The notes beneath the pieces are model-generated. The model was not told the DNA's origin and searched no databases. It saw nothing but the letters and a program-made list of their open reading frames with translations. A stretch of DNA of 48,921 nucleotides from Amphimedon queenslandica (Eukaryota; Porifera; Demospongiae; Haplosclerida; Niphatidae): contig NW_003546274.1 of NCBI RefSeq assembly GCF_000090795.2, forward strand, positions 50,199 through 99,119, written 5' to 3'. Each line of letters starts with the position of its first letter. Positions within the stretch are counted from its first letter, which is position 1. Shown one piece after another: positions 21,796 to 33,289 of the stretch. A program made the translations under genes and the position numbers.

Positions 21796-22119
21796 AAAAA
21801 TCAATATCTGAAAAAACATCTACATGCATAAGTGCTAAGCACATGTATCTATTTGCAATGTAGTATATGTACATCATATAATAATTCATGAGCTCCCTAT
21901 CCAGATCAGAGGTGGTGGACTTTCCCTCTATACTGTATTGCTTTGGATGGTTACATTATATGCTATTGAATCTTTAATTATCCCTTGAGTCCATTACAGT
22001 CTTTCTTTATTCATTCTATTCTCAATGACTGATACACATGCACACCACTGTAACCCTCTCCCTGTTTCCTCTTGTGGATCATTTTCACTTTTGAATTGTC
22101 ACCTTTGCTCCCTCCTCCT

Positions 22120-22248
22120 TCCTCCACACACTCTCTCTCCTCCTCTCTTGCCTTCTTTTCTTTCACTTTTTCTTTCTCTTTCTCTCTCCCTCCCTCCTCT
22201 CTCTCTCTCTCTCCCCTCTCTCTCTCTCTCTCCCCTCTCTCTCTCTCC

Positions 22249-22285
<37 letters not shown>

Positions 22286-22400
22286 CCTCCCTCCTCTCTC
22301 TCTCTCTCTCTCCCCTTTCTCTCTCCCTCTCTGTCTCTGTCTCTCTGTCTCTGTCTCTGTCTCTCCCCTCTCTCTCTTTCCTTCTTATCATTCCACTCTC
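22120..22400. repeat. Long CT/GA-rich simple repeat
   Basis: Almost pure pyrimidine on the plus strand, mixing CTCTCT, CCCTCC and CTGTCT words. The open frames here on both strands are artefacts of the repeat. Confidence 0.9.
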
Positions 22401-22952
22401 TCTCTCCCACTGTCTACTGACCTGTTACTGTACAAGGTTAGACCCTATTCATCATATGTTACATTCCATAGTTCATTACGTTTAGTTGGTCAATATAGCA
22501 TGTATCATCCCCAATGCATAACCCATTAGACTTTGTTATGTTAGTATTACATAACTGAGCTTTCACAGAAATGATGAAATTAATGATAAATGATAATAAT
22601 AATAAAATAACAATAATAATGATAATAATAATACAATATTAATAATAACAATTGCAATTATTATTGGGGCTCTCCCTTTTTGATAATAGCTTGTATTTTA
22701 TTTCAAGGTATTTGTAATAATAAACTATGACGATATTACAATAATGATAAATTACCTTTTAGTCGAAATACATTTCTTAATTCAATTCTACAGTTGTTAT
22801 TATAGTCTATAGATACTTCCTTTGGGATTGTGTATATAGTGATTGAATGCTCTCTCTGTTCTCTCTCATACTAACAAGAATTGATTGTGTCTTTCCTCTA
22901 GTTTTCCTGTTGTCCAGTTTACACTACATACATGCTACCAATGTTACTAATA

Positions 22953-23043
22953 TGTTACCAGGTTTTACTCCATGTTACCAGCTAGTGTATGCTACATGTT
23001 ACCAGGCAGTGTATACTCCATGTTACTAGGCAGTGTATACTCA
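22953..23043. repeat. 24-bp minisatellite
   Basis: Units begin TGTTACCAG at 22953, 22973, 22997 and 23021, with the last two nearly identical (GGCAGTGTATACTC). Confidence 0.8.
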
Positions 23044-23054
23044 GGGCTTCCCAT

Positions 23055-23475
23055 AGAATTTTGGCATAATGCTCATGCAGCTTCTTTTTTAATTGATTGT
23101 CAAGTTGCTCAAAAATAGGGTCAAAGACCCAATACTATAGTACAGGGAATTTTGACAGAAATTACAAGGAAAAAATTCTCCATTTTTATAATTTTATCTG
23201 ATGCATATGCATGTCCATATGCTATGTATCAACTTTGAAATTATTCCAATCAAATCTGGTTTTTTATGAATTTTCAAAGTCATTCAAAAATTGAGCCAAG
23301 CACACTGTACTATAATACTGCGACTTTGGCTAAAGTTTTTCAAAAATGAAAAGAAGAAAATCCTCCATTTTAATAATTTTTTCTAATGCACATACATGTA
23401 CTTATGCTGTGTTTCAACTTTGAACTGATTTTGATCAAATTTGGATTTTTTATGAATTTTTAAAGTTGCTTTAAA
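23055..23475 (-). repeat. Dispersed ~177-bp repeat, two tandem units, reverse orientation
   Basis: TTCAACTTTGAAcTgATT-like blocks start near 23227 and 23412, about 185 bp apart. Cores are TACTATAGTA (23133-23142) and GTACTATAATAC (near 23307-23318). AGCAAC-flanking and TTTGGATTTTTTATGAATTT words are shared. Confidence 0.8.
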
Positions 23476-25249
23476 TTCTATGTACATGTACATGTACTTG
23501 TCAGCTCACTGTTTAGCTCACTTAGCCTGCTTTGGGACCATGTGTGTAGTTTATAGTATGCCAGTGTCTGTTACTAATGTGTTTCTAATGTACATTGAAT
23601 TGTGTTCATTTGCTTTATTAGAGACCAAAGTTAAAGAGAGGAAGTTTATGGGTTCTATTGATAATGTTGTAATGGCTATATTTTATCTTTTGACGCCTCT
23701 TCTCCTGTCTCTTTGGCAGCTGAAGATCACTTGATATAATAGATCTACTTAGTATGCATTTATGTACATGCATGTGCATGTATACATGTATGTACATGCA
23801 TGTATACGCATGTATGCAGGTATGTATTTATGTGTGTATTAATTACGGCACTTTTTGTGTGTTCAGAGTTCCTTCCTGGTATATTTGTTTAGTCCAGTTA
23901 GTAATCATACCTTCAGTTAGTACAAACACACACAGTTTGCTTGGTATATACATGTAACGCTTTTCTGTTCCTGATAAAATTTTATCATTGCTTGAAACAT
24001 GGTTCCATTTTGTTTGTTTATGATAATTAATGAGATAAAGTTTGTTATTTTGTTATGAGATATTCCCTTGTTATTACTATCTTGTTATTGCTGGTCCTTT
24101 TATGAAGTGTCATTTGTTCCGTAATGTGTTTGTTAATGCTACGAAGTTGTGATCACAATTATGCTCGTTCCATCATGCTTTCATTTAACAGCTTAAGGGG
24201 ATTTTATGCATGAATGTGTGATGGTGATTAAAGTACTCCTATATATATTCTAATGCATGTACATTTACATAACTCATTTTTAAGTTAAACAAACTGATAC
24301 TGAAATTGTTTTCATTAAGTTAGTCTGATAGAGTATGGGAATTACACATTTATTAAAATTAATTATAATTTTTAATAAAGGCGACTACTTGCTTGCTTGA
24401 TTTTAAAGAAATGTTAATTGTCAATTATCTAGTTGTAATGATTGTGTTATTGTTATGAAGTATCATTTGTGTTGTTGTTTTAACTTAATTAACATTCCAA
24501 ACTACTTTGACACAATAATTCCTATAATGATGATAAAAATAATGAGAATAATTCATAATAGTGCTTGCTTTCCCCCCCCCTCTCTCTCTCTCTCTGTGCG
24601 TTAAATTTACTCTATTGTTAATCTCTTTCCTCTCTATTAAGGATTCAGCTTCCTTCCTTATATAGAACTTCCTTTCCTCTATTGTACTAATGATAGGCTC
24701 TCTTCCTTTATGACACATTGTGATGGTCAACATGACGTGTACCTCCCACTGTAAATAGAGTAAAACAAGCTGTTTTTATGTTTACATGCTAAAGGTTGGC
24801 TATTATATCCTATCCTTCCTTTTTAATCTGTACAACTATATTATTATATTGTGTGTTAACTGTGCTTGCTTCTTGGTACAGATGGCTATTCTTTTCCTTC
24901 TGTATCTAATAACATCCTTTCTGTTACTTAGGGCATCGTTTGTGTGGGCAATTGCCTGTTAGTACAGCCTCATCACTGTTAGGGTCGATTTACAATATTA
25001 TGCACACTAGGCCAGTAAAGTGTGGGCGATTTGACCCTTTGACACATTCATAATGAACCAAATTTAACTTCATTATTAACGTAGCATCAGGCCTAGTGTA
25101 TATTTATTATAAATTTGCTTTTAAATGTAAAATGGAAGTATTATGTGCATGCAGTTAAGTATTGGTACTACATCTATGCATGTGCGATTATAATGTTCCT
25201 TGGTTCATGCTACCATTCATCTCTTCTTGTGACAATTATATTTGTAGGC

Positions 25250-25545
25250 TTTGCATTTAAGCACATATTGACTTTAAAACCGTGTCTATGTCATTTTGTG
25301 AGAAGTGTCAATGATAATTGGTAACAGGTGAGATATTCTGGTGTGATTATGATATATATTAAATTTAAATGGTGTCTATGTCATTTTGTTAAGAAGTGTT
25401 GATGATAATTGGCAATGGGGTGAGATACTGCAGTGTGATATTATAACGCATGTTGACTTTAAAATCGTGTCTATGTCATTTTGTGAGAAGTGTCAATGAT
25501 AATTGGCAGCAGGGTGAGATAAAGTGGTGTGATATTATGAAGTTT
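25250..25545 (+). repeat. ~92-bp tandem triplication
   Basis: GTGTCTATGTCATTTTGT starts at 25282, 25372 and 25467, each followed by GAGAAGTGTCAATGATAATTGG and a GGTGAGATA...GTGTGAT block. Confidence 0.85.
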
Positions 25546-26941
25546 ATGCTTCCATCCGGACAACAAGAGAGCATGACTTCTTAAACACATGTTGTCTGTT
25601 AAAGGAGTCCATATAGTGTGCTAATGATATGGTTTAATCATTGAGAAGTGGTGATCCACCAATCCATTTATAGATATATGTATATCATATGTATTGGACT
25701 ATATATTATAATTATATATTATATCCTAATAGATAATTATTCTACTTCTGCTTAGGAATACAGCAAAGGGCTGTATAAAGTATACAGCTTGAGGCCTTAC
25801 TCAGACTCAGTAATGTTGTGGCTACATTTCACTGCAATGAACCATTCACAGTTCATAGTACATTATGTCTTAATTATTACAATAAATAAATAAATAAATA
25901 ATAAATAAACATTATGTATGTATGCCTATATACTTACTACAAGTACAGCCTGTATGTCTTAGTGCTGCATATTGCAAAGCCAGCTAGCATATAAGTGAAA
26001 TTGTGTGTGAAGTTCTTGTCCTTTGGGACTAGTCATTAACAAGGTGCAGGGTGTGTCACTTACCATGCGTATCAAAATGACATAAAATGTTATAATGTTC
26101 TCTGGTTTGTTTAATGTTTATTTTAGTGGGCACAGTGGCAAGGGAGCAGAGGAGGAGGTGGAGGAGGAGGAGGGAGGGTTGGGACAACCATGTTTAATAT
26201 TTACTTTAGTGAAATGAGTACCTCAGGGGAATAATAATAATAATATTAATAATAATAATAATAAGATTAATGATAATATTATTAATAATAATAATGATAT
26301 TATTTGATTAAAATGATGTCACTCTGAATTGGCCGAATTCCAATTAACTACCTCCTACCATAATTATCATATTAGTATTAATTAATGATGAGCTATGATG
26401 AACTATGATGATGAACATCTGTTTTATAATTTATAATTAATTTTGTGTATGTGCATGCATTTTTGTTTACCAAACAATAAATTAACACAGCAGCTATAGA
26501 TTTTTACATAAAATAGATAGCCATTTGTCACATCCCACTTAGTTCCTACTCTACATGTACTAATATTACTATTACCAAGAGTACTCTTGCTGTTATTGTA
26601 GACCCACTAGTACTATATTATCAGTCACATGCACCTACAATGTAAAGTGGGTGTGATTTGTATCCAAAGGATGTTGTCATAATGCATCACAATCCGAATT
26701 AAGTTACATTTAACTTCATTTAGATCTCATATTATACCTTATTGTGTGTCATTTTGTGTGCGTAAAAGGAAGTTTTATATTTGTATATGTGAGCCCTTAC
26801 ACGTGTACATATATATACATGTAGGTGTGTTACTGCCCATACTGCATGTGTACAATGCTGTGGTGGTGTGAGTGACGTTGTGAATTAAATTATAATATAT
26901 GATTTGATATGGTTTGTGTATAATATAGTACATGCTACCTG

Positions 26942-27388
26942 NNNNNNNNNNNNNNNNNNNNNNNNNNNNNNNNNNNNNNNNNNNNNNNNNNNNNNNNNNN
27001 NNNNNNNNNNNNNNNNNNNNNNNNNNNNNNNNNNNNNNNNNNNNNNNNNNNNNNNNNNNNNNNNNNNNNNNNNNNNNNNNNNNNNNNNNNNNNNNNNNNN
27101 NNNNNNNNNNNNNNNNNNNNNNNNNNNNNNNNNNNNNNNNNNNNNNNNNNNNNNNNNNNNNNNNNNNNNNNNNNNNNNNNNNNNNNNNNNNNNNNNNNNN
27201 NNNNNNNNNNNNNNNNNNNNNNNNNNNNNNNNNNNNNNNNNNNNNNNNNNNNNNNNNNNNNNNNNNNNNNNNNNNNNNNNNNNNNNNNNNNNNNNNNNNN
27301 NNNNNNNNNNNNNNNNNNNNNNNNNNNNNNNNNNNNNNNNNNNNNNNNNNNNNNNNNNNNNNNNNNNNNNNNNNNNNNNNNNNNNNNN
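26942..27388. other. Assembly gap (447 Ns)
   Basis: Undetermined bases. The flanks are rich in TACATGTA/TGTACATG words, a likely cause of the assembly break. Confidence 0.99.
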
Positions 27389-27954
27389 ATGTACTTACAA
27401 GTACATGTCAGCATCTGTCTTTGTACTATATAAGCTGCATGTACAATGTATGTACATGTAATGTAATGTACTGTCTTTGCACTGTATAAGCTGTACGTAT
27501 GTGCATGTAATGTAATGTACAGTGCATGCATGTAACATATAAAAGGGGGAGAGTTAAAAGAAGGAAGGAAGAAATAGTAGTCAACATACAAGCATACATT
27601 TACTGGAAATTCTTCATTCTGCCATTTATACACATCAGGTGTGCATTTATGTTGTATAGTATCATAATATCCCATGCGGTTTGTTTATATCAGTGATTGT
27701 GTGAAGAAGCCCAATGCATTTATGATTTTCTTTGGAATAGGAATTGTTCCTGTTTACTCATCCCTTTTCCTTTAAGTTTACCTTTTTGTTGGTAGCATTA
27801 TTATTAACACTTTAAGCCTCTTTATATCTCTCATCTTCTTTTTCTTTCTCTCTCCCTCCCCCTCTCTTTGATATATACCAATATTACTATCATAGCAAAT
27901 TCACATACATACATGTACATAAATAAACTCATTTTTTTCCTATACACAAGAGTT
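27389..27954. other. Spacer after the gap
   Basis: No gene recognised. TGTAATGTACTGTCTTTGCACTGTATAAGCTG-type repeats appear at 27410-27500 (two imperfect copies). Confidence 0.4.
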
Positions 27955-28242
27955 CACACTATGTCTCCCTGTCTATCGTACACAAGAGATGAGGAGGAGT
28001 TGGCTGGAGGGTATAATAGTTCACTGACACGTCATACTACCAAACACTGTCATATTAACCTGTGTATCAATGAGAGAGAGAGAGAGAGAGTGAGTAGTGA
28101 AGAGTACAAGCTACTGGACCAACAGTTAGTGCAGGGGACTGTGGGCACTATACATCCACCTATCATGTGTATCTATAAGCTGTTTGTTTTAAGTATCAGT
28201 AACACATTGCATCACTGTGAGGATAGGTCTAGATCATTGTAG
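27955..28242 (+). CDS. Possible terminal exon of an unidentified gene
   Basis: An open block ending at a TAG (28240-28242), with mixed codon composition unlike the surrounding low-complexity DNA. It reads SYTRDEEELAGG, HTTKHCHINLCINE, SSEEYKLLDQQLVQGTVG and IMCIYKLFVLSIS. Part of it (RERERER) comes from a GA repeat. An acceptor-like TATACACAAG precedes it and a donor-like GAGA|GTGAGT lies inside. No family recognised, and it may be chance. Confidence 0.25.
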   Translation, partial: HTMSPCLSYTRDEEELAGGYNSSLTRHTTKHCHINLCINERERERVSSEEYKLLDQQLVQGTVGTIHPPIMCIYKLFVLSISNTLHHCEDRSRSL

Positions 28243-30642
28243 ACTGCCTGCCTCCAGTTACTAGACTAATGGTATGAATATCATTATAGCCAGGCTGCCA
28301 GTCCCCCTTCTCTCTGTTAGCTCATACTCCATTGGTCTGCCTGTGTGTCTGTATTGATTTAATAATTGATAATGGGATCATGTTAACATGTCATGGTGGT
28401 CCTCCTAGTAAGGAAGAGGAGGCTGGTCTTTATCCTGTTGCTCAATGTACTATATCATTATAGACTATAATGTCTGCTATATGTGTGCCTATATACCAGC
28501 TGTGTTCCATATATACTTTTGAAAAATATATTTATGACACCATGGGTGGGTACCTGTAGTGGCAGTGGTCTCTTTGATGCTCCCAACTATAGGTGGACTC
28601 CACTTTAACTTAATTTGATTTTATCAAAACATTATTGGAAGAGAGGCTGGGCTCTTTTACATGTCTGAATGTGGTATCATAGCCAGGTGTCCAAACAGGA
28701 CAGGTTTCACCCTGTGAGAATGTGCAAGAACAAAATTCATTTACTTACCACACTACACAAAACAGATGCAGGTATAGACAGACTGAATCTGCATAAATCA
28801 ATGGAGTGGTTTATGTGGCCAATGAATGTTTGGAAACCTTTTATATAGCCTTTATATAGTGAGATAAAAAAGAAAAAGACAAATAGCCATTTGTATAAAT
28901 ATTCGATCTTTAATTCACAAACACACGTGTGTCATGCATGTTCGGTCATTATTGTACACGTGAAGTTATGCTTTTCTTTATAGCCCCAAAAAGAAAGAGA
29001 TATAGCCCAGTATTATTGTTATTTGTATATACACTCACTCTTTAAACACAAGCAGACACATCATGCATGCTCTCTCATATTGTACACGTGAAATTTGACA
29101 GAGCTCATTAACCTCTAATAATCATAGCTTATTATCATATCATATGTGATTATACACGATCGCTGGCATAATATTAATTAAGTGTATAAGATAACTGCCT
29201 GTTGATGCTTTTTTTGATTTTCATGGAAATGATAGCTTCCTATTAATAGTATGTATGCTAATACTGTGTGTATATATATACTGGCCTATCTCTGGCAGCA
29301 GTTAGTGTATACACATAAACAAACTAACCTTCCATTCGTTGTTCCTAGTAATCGATAACAAGCGGCCTATTCCAGGAATGATTTGATAGCTTACCTCCGG
29401 TACAGGATATAGGCTAAACTGAAAAACTTACTTTTATTGTTTATCCTTATTAATTATGATAATAATAAGGACTTTTACTATTATTATCCTTATATTATTA
29501 TTATTATTCACCGTAGATTCCCCCAATACTCCAATGGTTAATTTCAACTACCTTATTCTGCAACATATTGTTTATACACTATACTCAATTATATATATAA
29601 TAAACATGTGTATCTACACCTAAGGCATTGGGTTAGAGGCTTAACTTGTGTACAGTTTATCAAGTTGGAACTAGCGTTGGCAGGTATTGTATATCTTGAG
29701 GCAACTAACTCTAAGAGTGGGCATATTATATTCTATTATTTTAATTGTGCCCACTATTGTTTTTTCTGTCTGTTCCAATTGATGGTGGTGCTAAGTGAGC
29801 GTGTATGCACAAGTTGCTTGGCTACCATTCATAATGTGAACCCGTTAAGCGCTTCCCTCCTTATCTGTCTCCTTGACAGCACCCTACTCTGAAAACAACT
29901 CTATACTCGTACAACGATGTTACTATTTATGAATGTATAATATGTACGTTGCCCTTGTATTTTTAAATGGTGCATACAAATTTGTTTTATTTTATTGTGG
30001 TTTTGTTTTATGATGGGCATTTGTGTTGGAGTGCCCATTACACAATGAAGCAAATAGCATCTACATGTATGTATGCATGTACATGTACACAGATGTATAT
30101 GTACATGTACAAAATGTATGCACATGTACATGCATCGTGAGAATGGTAAGTGTAAAATGCATATGCTGATTAATGTCCCTTGAAATTGAAGCAAAAATGA
30201 TATAGAATTATATATTATATGGCGTACCCAATAGTTACTGTCTTTTTGTCTCTCTCCCTCCCTTCCCTCCCATCCTGTTGTCTGTGTACGTGGCGTGTTT
30301 ACTACGGGCTCTAGTGTTTTAATGGTGGGTCGGATTGATAAATGGTAAACTCTCTTTTCTCAAGTGTCTTGTGGGCTAGATGGATTCGATTGATGTTTTA
30401 TTTGCAAAGAAATAATGTTTATTATTTGACGCAGCAGATTGTTGTTGATATAAAGCGATAGATAATACATGTACATGTACAATATGTCAATTGTTATATT
30501 GTTTATGTGATCTTTGCTTTTCTCAATGCATCCAACAATCCCAGCCTTTCTAAGCAAAATACTCTGATTTTTTGTTTCATAATGTGTAATCTCTAGATTA
30601 AAGTAATCCTTTTTATAAATGTTTTTTGATCTTTTGGTGTAG
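28243..30642. other. Gene-poor region
   Basis: No recognised gene. It holds a diverged duplication with two TGTACACGTGAA sites (28880-29105), ATT/AAT patches near 29450-29505 and dense TACATGTA/TGCATGTA words at 30060-30140. Confidence 0.45.
28880..29105. repeat. Diverged ~127-bp duplication carrying CACGTG
   Basis: TGTACACGTGAA occurs at 28954 and 29081. Both are preceded by TCATGCATG and by a TTTGTATA...TTTAA...CACAA block in the same order. Confidence 0.6.
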
Positions 30643-30781
30643 GAGGAGTCCTGATAGTACTAGGATTGATCTAACCCTTTGTGGAATGACCTGTTGTCAG
30701 GGTAACACTGACCTAATCCTATCATCTGGTGGACTCTTACTACTATTAGGGGGTATCTCACTTCCTCTCAGCATATTATAA
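30643..30781 (+). CDS. Possible last exon of an unidentified membrane protein
   Basis: Acceptor TTTTGGTGTAG followed by 45 open codons and a TAA. The frame reads SPDSTRIDLTLCGMTCCQG and then a strongly hydrophobic end (LLLLLGGISLPLSIL), like a C-terminal transmembrane segment. It needs a phase-2 exon upstream, which I could not place. No family recognised. Confidence 0.35.
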
Positions 30782-31954
30782 TGATAGCAACAGTTATTAT
30801 TAGCAGACAATGGAAGGTAAGGAGCATACATACTGTGAACTTTGAGGCATGATCATGACACTATGTTGGATAATACACATATGGTAGCTAGAACTCTGTC
30901 TTATTGTTTAATTTTGTGCAATCAGCTACATGTATAGGCAATATGACTGGCCAATATGACAATAATACGATTAATGTGATTAATGTGTGTTTTAATGGGC
31001 ATTGTAGCCAGGTCACGCTTGTATCTATATTTGTGTTGATGTTTCCATCATGTTCTCCATTAAGTATATAAGAATGCAAGGATGGCCATATTGGTTGTAA
31101 AAGATGGCCAGTTACATCACACCTTGACTGGATTATTATTATAGAGAGAAGATCTATAGAGTGATGATGTAATTGAGTGCATAAATGGAAATAGTCTAAA
31201 ATTATGTTTTCTGTCATTGTCTATATTTCAATCATTAGCTGGTCCATTGAATATTAATATGTCACAACAGGCACGTACACATTTACATGAATGATCTAAG
31301 CTATATATCCATTGATCTCTCTCTCTTTATCTCTCTCTCTCTCCCTTGATCTTGATGTCTTTTCTTCTTTCTCTGTTTCTTTTCTCTCATGTTGTTTATT
31401 GCAAAGTTGGTGTGTGTGAGTGTGTGTATGTGTGTGTGTGTGTGTTCCAATGATAATAATCGTATTTACTCAGCTACTATTATTAGTCACTCCTACTAGA
31501 TATTTGTCATCATTTGTATCACCAGTTGCCATGTAAGGAACATCTGCCTGCGCCTGTAGGACTGCTAGTATCTTCACAAGATATAGATCATCAGTTATTA
31601 TTGTGAACTGTACTCTTATTATGTCTATGTGTGTCATATACAGATGGCATGGTATAGTGCGCTGTGATCAATTGTTGTAGTAGGATCTGTTGCTGCTGCT
31701 AAGGCTTAGCATATTGACTGAATTTCGATTTTCAAAGTTTTTTTGTTAACTGAAATATTGATTCTTTTGAGATAATGATTACAATTTGATACAAGTACAT
31801 TGAGAAAATTACAAATAATGATAAATTACAAGTAATAAGTATAAATATTGTTAAGATTAAGCTTTAAAATAATTAAAGTGTCACAAAGACCAGCTAAGTG
31901 ATAAGTTAAAAACTACCTGTACATGATAATATAAAGTAATAATAATAATTATTA
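30782..31954. other. Spacer
   Basis: No recognised gene. (CT)n near 31317-31345, (GT)n near 31409-31445, AT-rich otherwise. Confidence 0.4.
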
Positions 31955-32116
31955 TTATGATTTACATTTAGCTACATTAGATTGTTTATTTTGAGGAGGG
32001 GGAGAGCATGTTGTTGTTGTTGTTATAGTTTTTGGAGGGAAATCTTCGCCTGCTGCCGATTTCTTGCCTCGAGTTTGTTTTCTGGACCAGCCAGTCATTT
32101 CGGATCTGTTATCCAT
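31955..32116 (-). CDS. Small ORF (53 aa) downstream of the SBK-like kinase
   Basis: An ATG-to-TAA frame of 53 codons starting 67 bp after the kinase stop. It has a basic N-terminal half (SRKQTRGKKSAAGEDFPPKT), a TTTTT run and a Pro-rich, Lys-rich end. It is hydrophilic with no signal peptide. Minus-strand AATAAA (TTTATT at 31985-31990) falls inside it, so it is most likely part of the kinase 3' UTR. Its regular composition leaves open a translated small ORF or an alternative kinase tail. No homologue recognised. Confidence 0.3.
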   Translation of the reverse strand: MDNRSEMTGWSRKQTRGKKSAAGEDFPPKTITTTTTCSPPPQNKQSNVAKCKS

Positions 32117-32183
32117 TCTCGTTTAAGAAGTGAAAATATGAAATGATATTACAGTGTCGATTATATGCAATAGTGAGAGGCGA

Positions 32184-33191
32184 TTACGAGCAGGCTACAG
32201 CAGCTGATTGGAAGTGACTACCTCCGAATTGTGGTAGTAAGCTAAGACCGCATTGTGATGGAGAGGCTTTGTACGAATCCATGAACTGGTCGACTTCGTA
32301 ACAAGTCTGGCTGTAGTGAGTGTTTGAAGGATAGAGCTCGGTGTTGTACCATGGCTCACTGAGGTATTTGTGGACTGCGTTTATCTTGCATCTGTCCTTG
32401 GGGTCGAGGGCGAGGAGCTTGCTGAAGAGCTCTAGGAGCTGAGGGGAGAAACTCCTCCACATGTGAGGGACTCGTCCCTTCCCAGTCTGCCATTGGACGA
32501 AATCGGCGAAGTTTGGATCAGAGAGTGTTGCTTGTTCCCAGGGGAAGCTCCCAGTGAGCATACAGAAGAGGAGCACTCCGGCTGACCAGACATCGCAGGA
32601 TGGCTCGACAAAGAAACCAACCTCGTCCTTGGCGTTACATATCTCTGGTGGAGTGTAAGGGATGGAGCCGCAAACACGAGAGACATGAGTCCCTGTCCTT
32701 AGAGTCATGCCAAAGTCGATCAGTTTGATGTAGCTACCTTCACTGTCTCCGAGGACAACATTCTCTGGTTTCAAGTCACGGTGGACTAGCTTCTTGCTGT
32801 GCATGAACTCCAGTGCATCGGCTATCTGTCCAAAGTAGACACGGGCCTTTGAGGCATCTAGTCCAACTTCTGGCTCGATGGCGTCAAAGAGATCACCACC
32901 AGTGGCATAGTCTTGGACCATAACGTAGCAAGTCTTTGTCTCGAAGGCTGTGTCGTGAGTCTTGATGATGTGAGGGTGCTTGCTCAGGTGTTTGCTGTAT
33001 TTGAGCTCTTTCTTGAAGGAGGTCCTGTTGGTGGTGGTCTTGTTGATAGCCTTGATGGCTACCTTGGAGTTTGTCTCCTTGTCCAAAGCGATCCATGTTG
33101 TACCGTAAGTGCCTTTGCCGGCTTGACGGATGAAAGTGAATCTCTCATCTAGGCTTGTCTGATAGACATTGCTGGTTGCATCTACTGCCAT
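32184..33191 (-). CDS. SBK-family serine/threonine protein kinase, single exon
   Basis: 335 residues without introns. Kinase landmarks: glycine loop GKGTYG (25-30), VAIK lysine (K47), a DYATGGDLFD hinge (94-103), HRDLKPEN (137-144, catalytic D139), DFG (159-161), IPYTPPEIC in place of APE, DVWSAGVLLFCMLTGSFPWE and DPKDRC. All catalytic residues are present. PEVGL, the CYV hinge lead-in, FGMT and SIPYT match SBK1/SBK2 (SH3-binding-domain kinase) better than CaMK or PKA families. The short C-tail lacks the Pro-rich SH3-binding part of SBK1. The TATA box lies about 92 bp upstream of the start. Substrate unknown. Confidence 0.88.
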   Translation of the reverse strand: MAVDATSNVYQTSLDERFTFIRQAGKGTYGTTWIALDKETNSKVAIKAINKTTTNRTSFKKELKYSKHLSKHPHIIKTHDTAFETKTCYVMVQDYATGGDLFDAIEPEVGLDASKARVYFGQIADALEFMHSKKLVHRDLKPENVVLGDSEGSYIKLIDFGMTLRTGTHVSRVCGSIPYTPPEICNAKDEVGFFVEPSCDVWSAGVLLFCMLTGSFPWEQATLSDPNFADFVQWQTGKGRVPHMWRSFSPQLLELFSKLLALDPKDRCKINAVHKYLSEPWYNTELYPSNTHYSQTCYEVDQFMDSYKASPSQCGLSLLPQFGGSHFQSAAVACS

Positions 33192-33282
33192 TTCTCTGTA
33201 GTTAGCTAGCTAGTAGTTTGTTGCTTCTTAGGTAATTTGGATTGCGAAGAGCTATGATGACTGGTGAGGGAAAGAGATGCCC

Positions 33283-33289
33283 TTTTATA
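33283..33289 (-). promoter_or_regulatory. TATA box of the SBK-like kinase gene
   Basis: TATAAAA on the minus strand (GGATATAAAAGGGC), 92 bp before the start codon, in a locally GC-richer context. This implies a 5' UTR of about 60 bases. Confidence 0.65.

Larger units (their letters stand above)
19449..26941. other. Gene-poor region with repeats and microsatellites
   Basis: No recognised gene. Contents are repeat copies at 21590-21790 and 23055-23475, a CT-rich tract at 22120-22400, AAT tracts at 22591-22655 and 26229-26302, a 24-bp minisatellite at 22953-23043, a 92-bp triplication at 25250-25545 and many TACATGTA words. Weak exon-like open blocks with acceptors lie at 20281, 24882, 25756 and 26127 (the last Gly-rich, ending in TAA at 26232-26234). 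None was accepted as a gene. Confidence 0.5.

Noticed and set aside
22011..22485. Overlapping open frames of 103-137 codons on both strands
   Set aside because: They are translations of the CT/GA simple repeat (Ser/Leu or Arg/Glu only) with no real sequence content.
26904..27675. Open frames of 185-246 codons
   Set aside because: They span the 447-N assembly gap; the length is an artefact.
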